From the NCBI RefSeq assembly GCF_000377565.1, contig NZ_KB898367.1, forward strand, positions 96,040 to 160,039: a stretch of 64,000 nt of DNA, given 5' to 3'. The stretch comes from Rhizobium sp. 2MFCol3.1 (GTDB lineage Bacteria; Pseudomonadota; Alphaproteobacteria; Rhizobiales; Rhizobiaceae). Under the pieces are notes generated by a model. That model was not told where the DNA came from. It searched no databases and saw only the letters and a program-made list of their open reading frames with translations. Position 1 is the stretch's first letter. Every line of letters starts with the position of its first letter. The translations under genes and the position numbers were made by a program. This document shows, in pieces, positions 63,412 to 64,000 of the stretch.

Positions 63412-63709
63412 GCCTCGTCTGTCCTCTTCTGTCTATATATATGGCTGGGCGGAACGGCTCCGCATCTCTCTATTAGGCGCACTCTATAAAGGGCGAGGGC
63501 GGTTCGGCAAACCGGTGATGACGCCGATTACGCGCGTTCGATGCGGCGTGAAGGAGGAATATTGCCGGTTTTGGGCTGTATCGGCGCATTCAGCCCCGAA
63601 AAACGCCGGCGCTGTCACACAGCCAATCTGGCCGCTATCCGATGTGCGTGAAATTCCCCCAGTCAAAACAACATGTTATAAAACTGTCAAAAAACTTTGC
63701 GTGTGGTTG
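63412..63709. other. non-coding region between hrpB and the rRNA promoter
   Basis: About 300 bp without a credible gene. It must contain the hrpB promoter on the minus strand. The right-hand part (about 63655-63700) is A/T-rich and lies just upstream of the rRNA -35 box, as expected of an UP element. No CDS or repeat was recognised. Confidence 0.5.
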
Positions 63710-63738
63710 TTGACTTGTTCGGTGTGTGGGCCTTATAA
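63710..63738 (+). promoter_or_regulatory. strong promoter of an rRNA operon
   Basis: TTGACT (63710-63715), a 17-bp spacer and TTATAA (63733-63738), with an AT-rich stretch just upstream. It is followed by a leader of the rhizobial rrn type, so this is the likely P1 of an rRNA operon. Confidence 0.75.
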
Positions 63739-64000
63739 GCCGCTTCACAGAACGAGGGCGGCGGCGCTGCTGGCGACGGTGACTTTCGCTCTGGATTTCT
63801 TTGATTGGCTGCGATGCTGATTGGTCCCGGACTTTAAGGTTTGGGACGGGGAATTTCGACTGGTTTGATCTGGTCTGTTATTTGACAATTGAAGATGAGA
63901 AGAAAGAGAAACGTGGGCGGCGGAGTTCGCGGGATCGACAGAGATGTCGGTTCTTTGAAAGAGACTTTGGCGGTCACGTTTATCAAGAGAAGTTACACTG
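63739..64000 (+). ncRNA. leader of an rRNA operon (16S gene begins beyond the window)
   Basis: The sequence from about 63870 to 64000 (TTTGACAATTGAAGATGAGA, then GAAACGTGGGCGGCG, TTCTTTGAAAGAGACTTTGG and TATCAAGAGAAGTTACACTG) is the pre-16S leader I know from rhizobial rrn operons. It includes boxA-like and processing-stem elements. The mature 16S rRNA does not start within the window. Transcription runs away from oriC, co-directional with replication. Confidence 0.7.

Overview
The window is a high-GC alphaproteobacterial chromosome segment from the order Hyphomicrobiales, most likely Rhizobium or a close relative. The evidence is the gene order hemE-oriC-ppsR, ChvG/ChvI next to pckA, the small HprK/EIIA-Man/HPr set, ActS/ActR, AddA/AddB, DivL, and ParB-type parS palindromes. 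It is core chromosome. I see no insertion sequence, prophage, CRISPR array, tRNA or integration scar, and nothing that demands an entirely new system. The points of interest are fusions, variant active sites and unannotated DNA sites.

Layout. 1-4.7 kb (minus strand, away from the origin): mnmG (5' end only), mnmE, rho, hemE-hemJ. 4.69-5.09 kb: a 402-bp non-coding interval with an AT-rich block and DnaA-box-like 9-mers, the probable replication origin. 5.1-8.7 kb (plus): ppsR, then the tightly packed maf-aroE-coaE-dnaQ. 8.7-15.3 kb: secB and fxsA (minus), then timA-mltA-smr-xre with every junction overlapping, then gyrB. 15.4-19.9 kb: nitroreductase, FAH-family hydrolase, phaZ, a DUF2852 protein and a YgjP-type metallopeptidase. 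20-25 kb: trpF-trpB-trpA-accD-folC. 25-37 kb (minus, transcribed right to left): divL-tsaE/amgK-murU-addB-addA-trxA. 37-43 kb (minus): chvI-chvG-hprK-EIIA-hpr and then ahcY. 43-46 kb (plus): pckA, arfB, alkB. 46-50.5 kb (minus): hisB-DUF2628-hisH-hisA-hisF-hisE-coaA. 50.7-57.5 kb (plus): hslVU, a DUF1402 protein, a cytochrome P450 and glcB. 57.6-63.4 kb: an L,D-transpeptidase (minus), mmcB (plus) and hrpB-actS-actR (minus). The last 0.6 kb carries a strong promoter and the leader of an rRNA operon whose 16S gene lies just past the window.

How it fits together. Near the origin sit replication and segregation functions: oriC, four parS-like sites between 0.14 and 44.7 kb, dnaQ, gyrB and the cell-cycle pseudo-kinase divL. 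Envelope and stress functions recur: ChvG/ChvI, MltA, AmgK/MurU peptidoglycan recycling, L,D-transpeptidase and TimA. Carbon and redox control is represented by the nitrogen-PTS remnants, pckA, glcB, phaZ and ActS/ActR.

Four parS-like palindromes, a DivL whose phospho-acceptor is Tyr, a TsaE-AmgK fusion ahead of MurU, and putative operators upstream of ahcY, pckA and phaZ are the items most worth a second look. Many start sites were moved inward from the longest reading frame because a Shine-Dalgarno sequence, a neighbouring stop codon or an upstream terminator hairpin argued for it.
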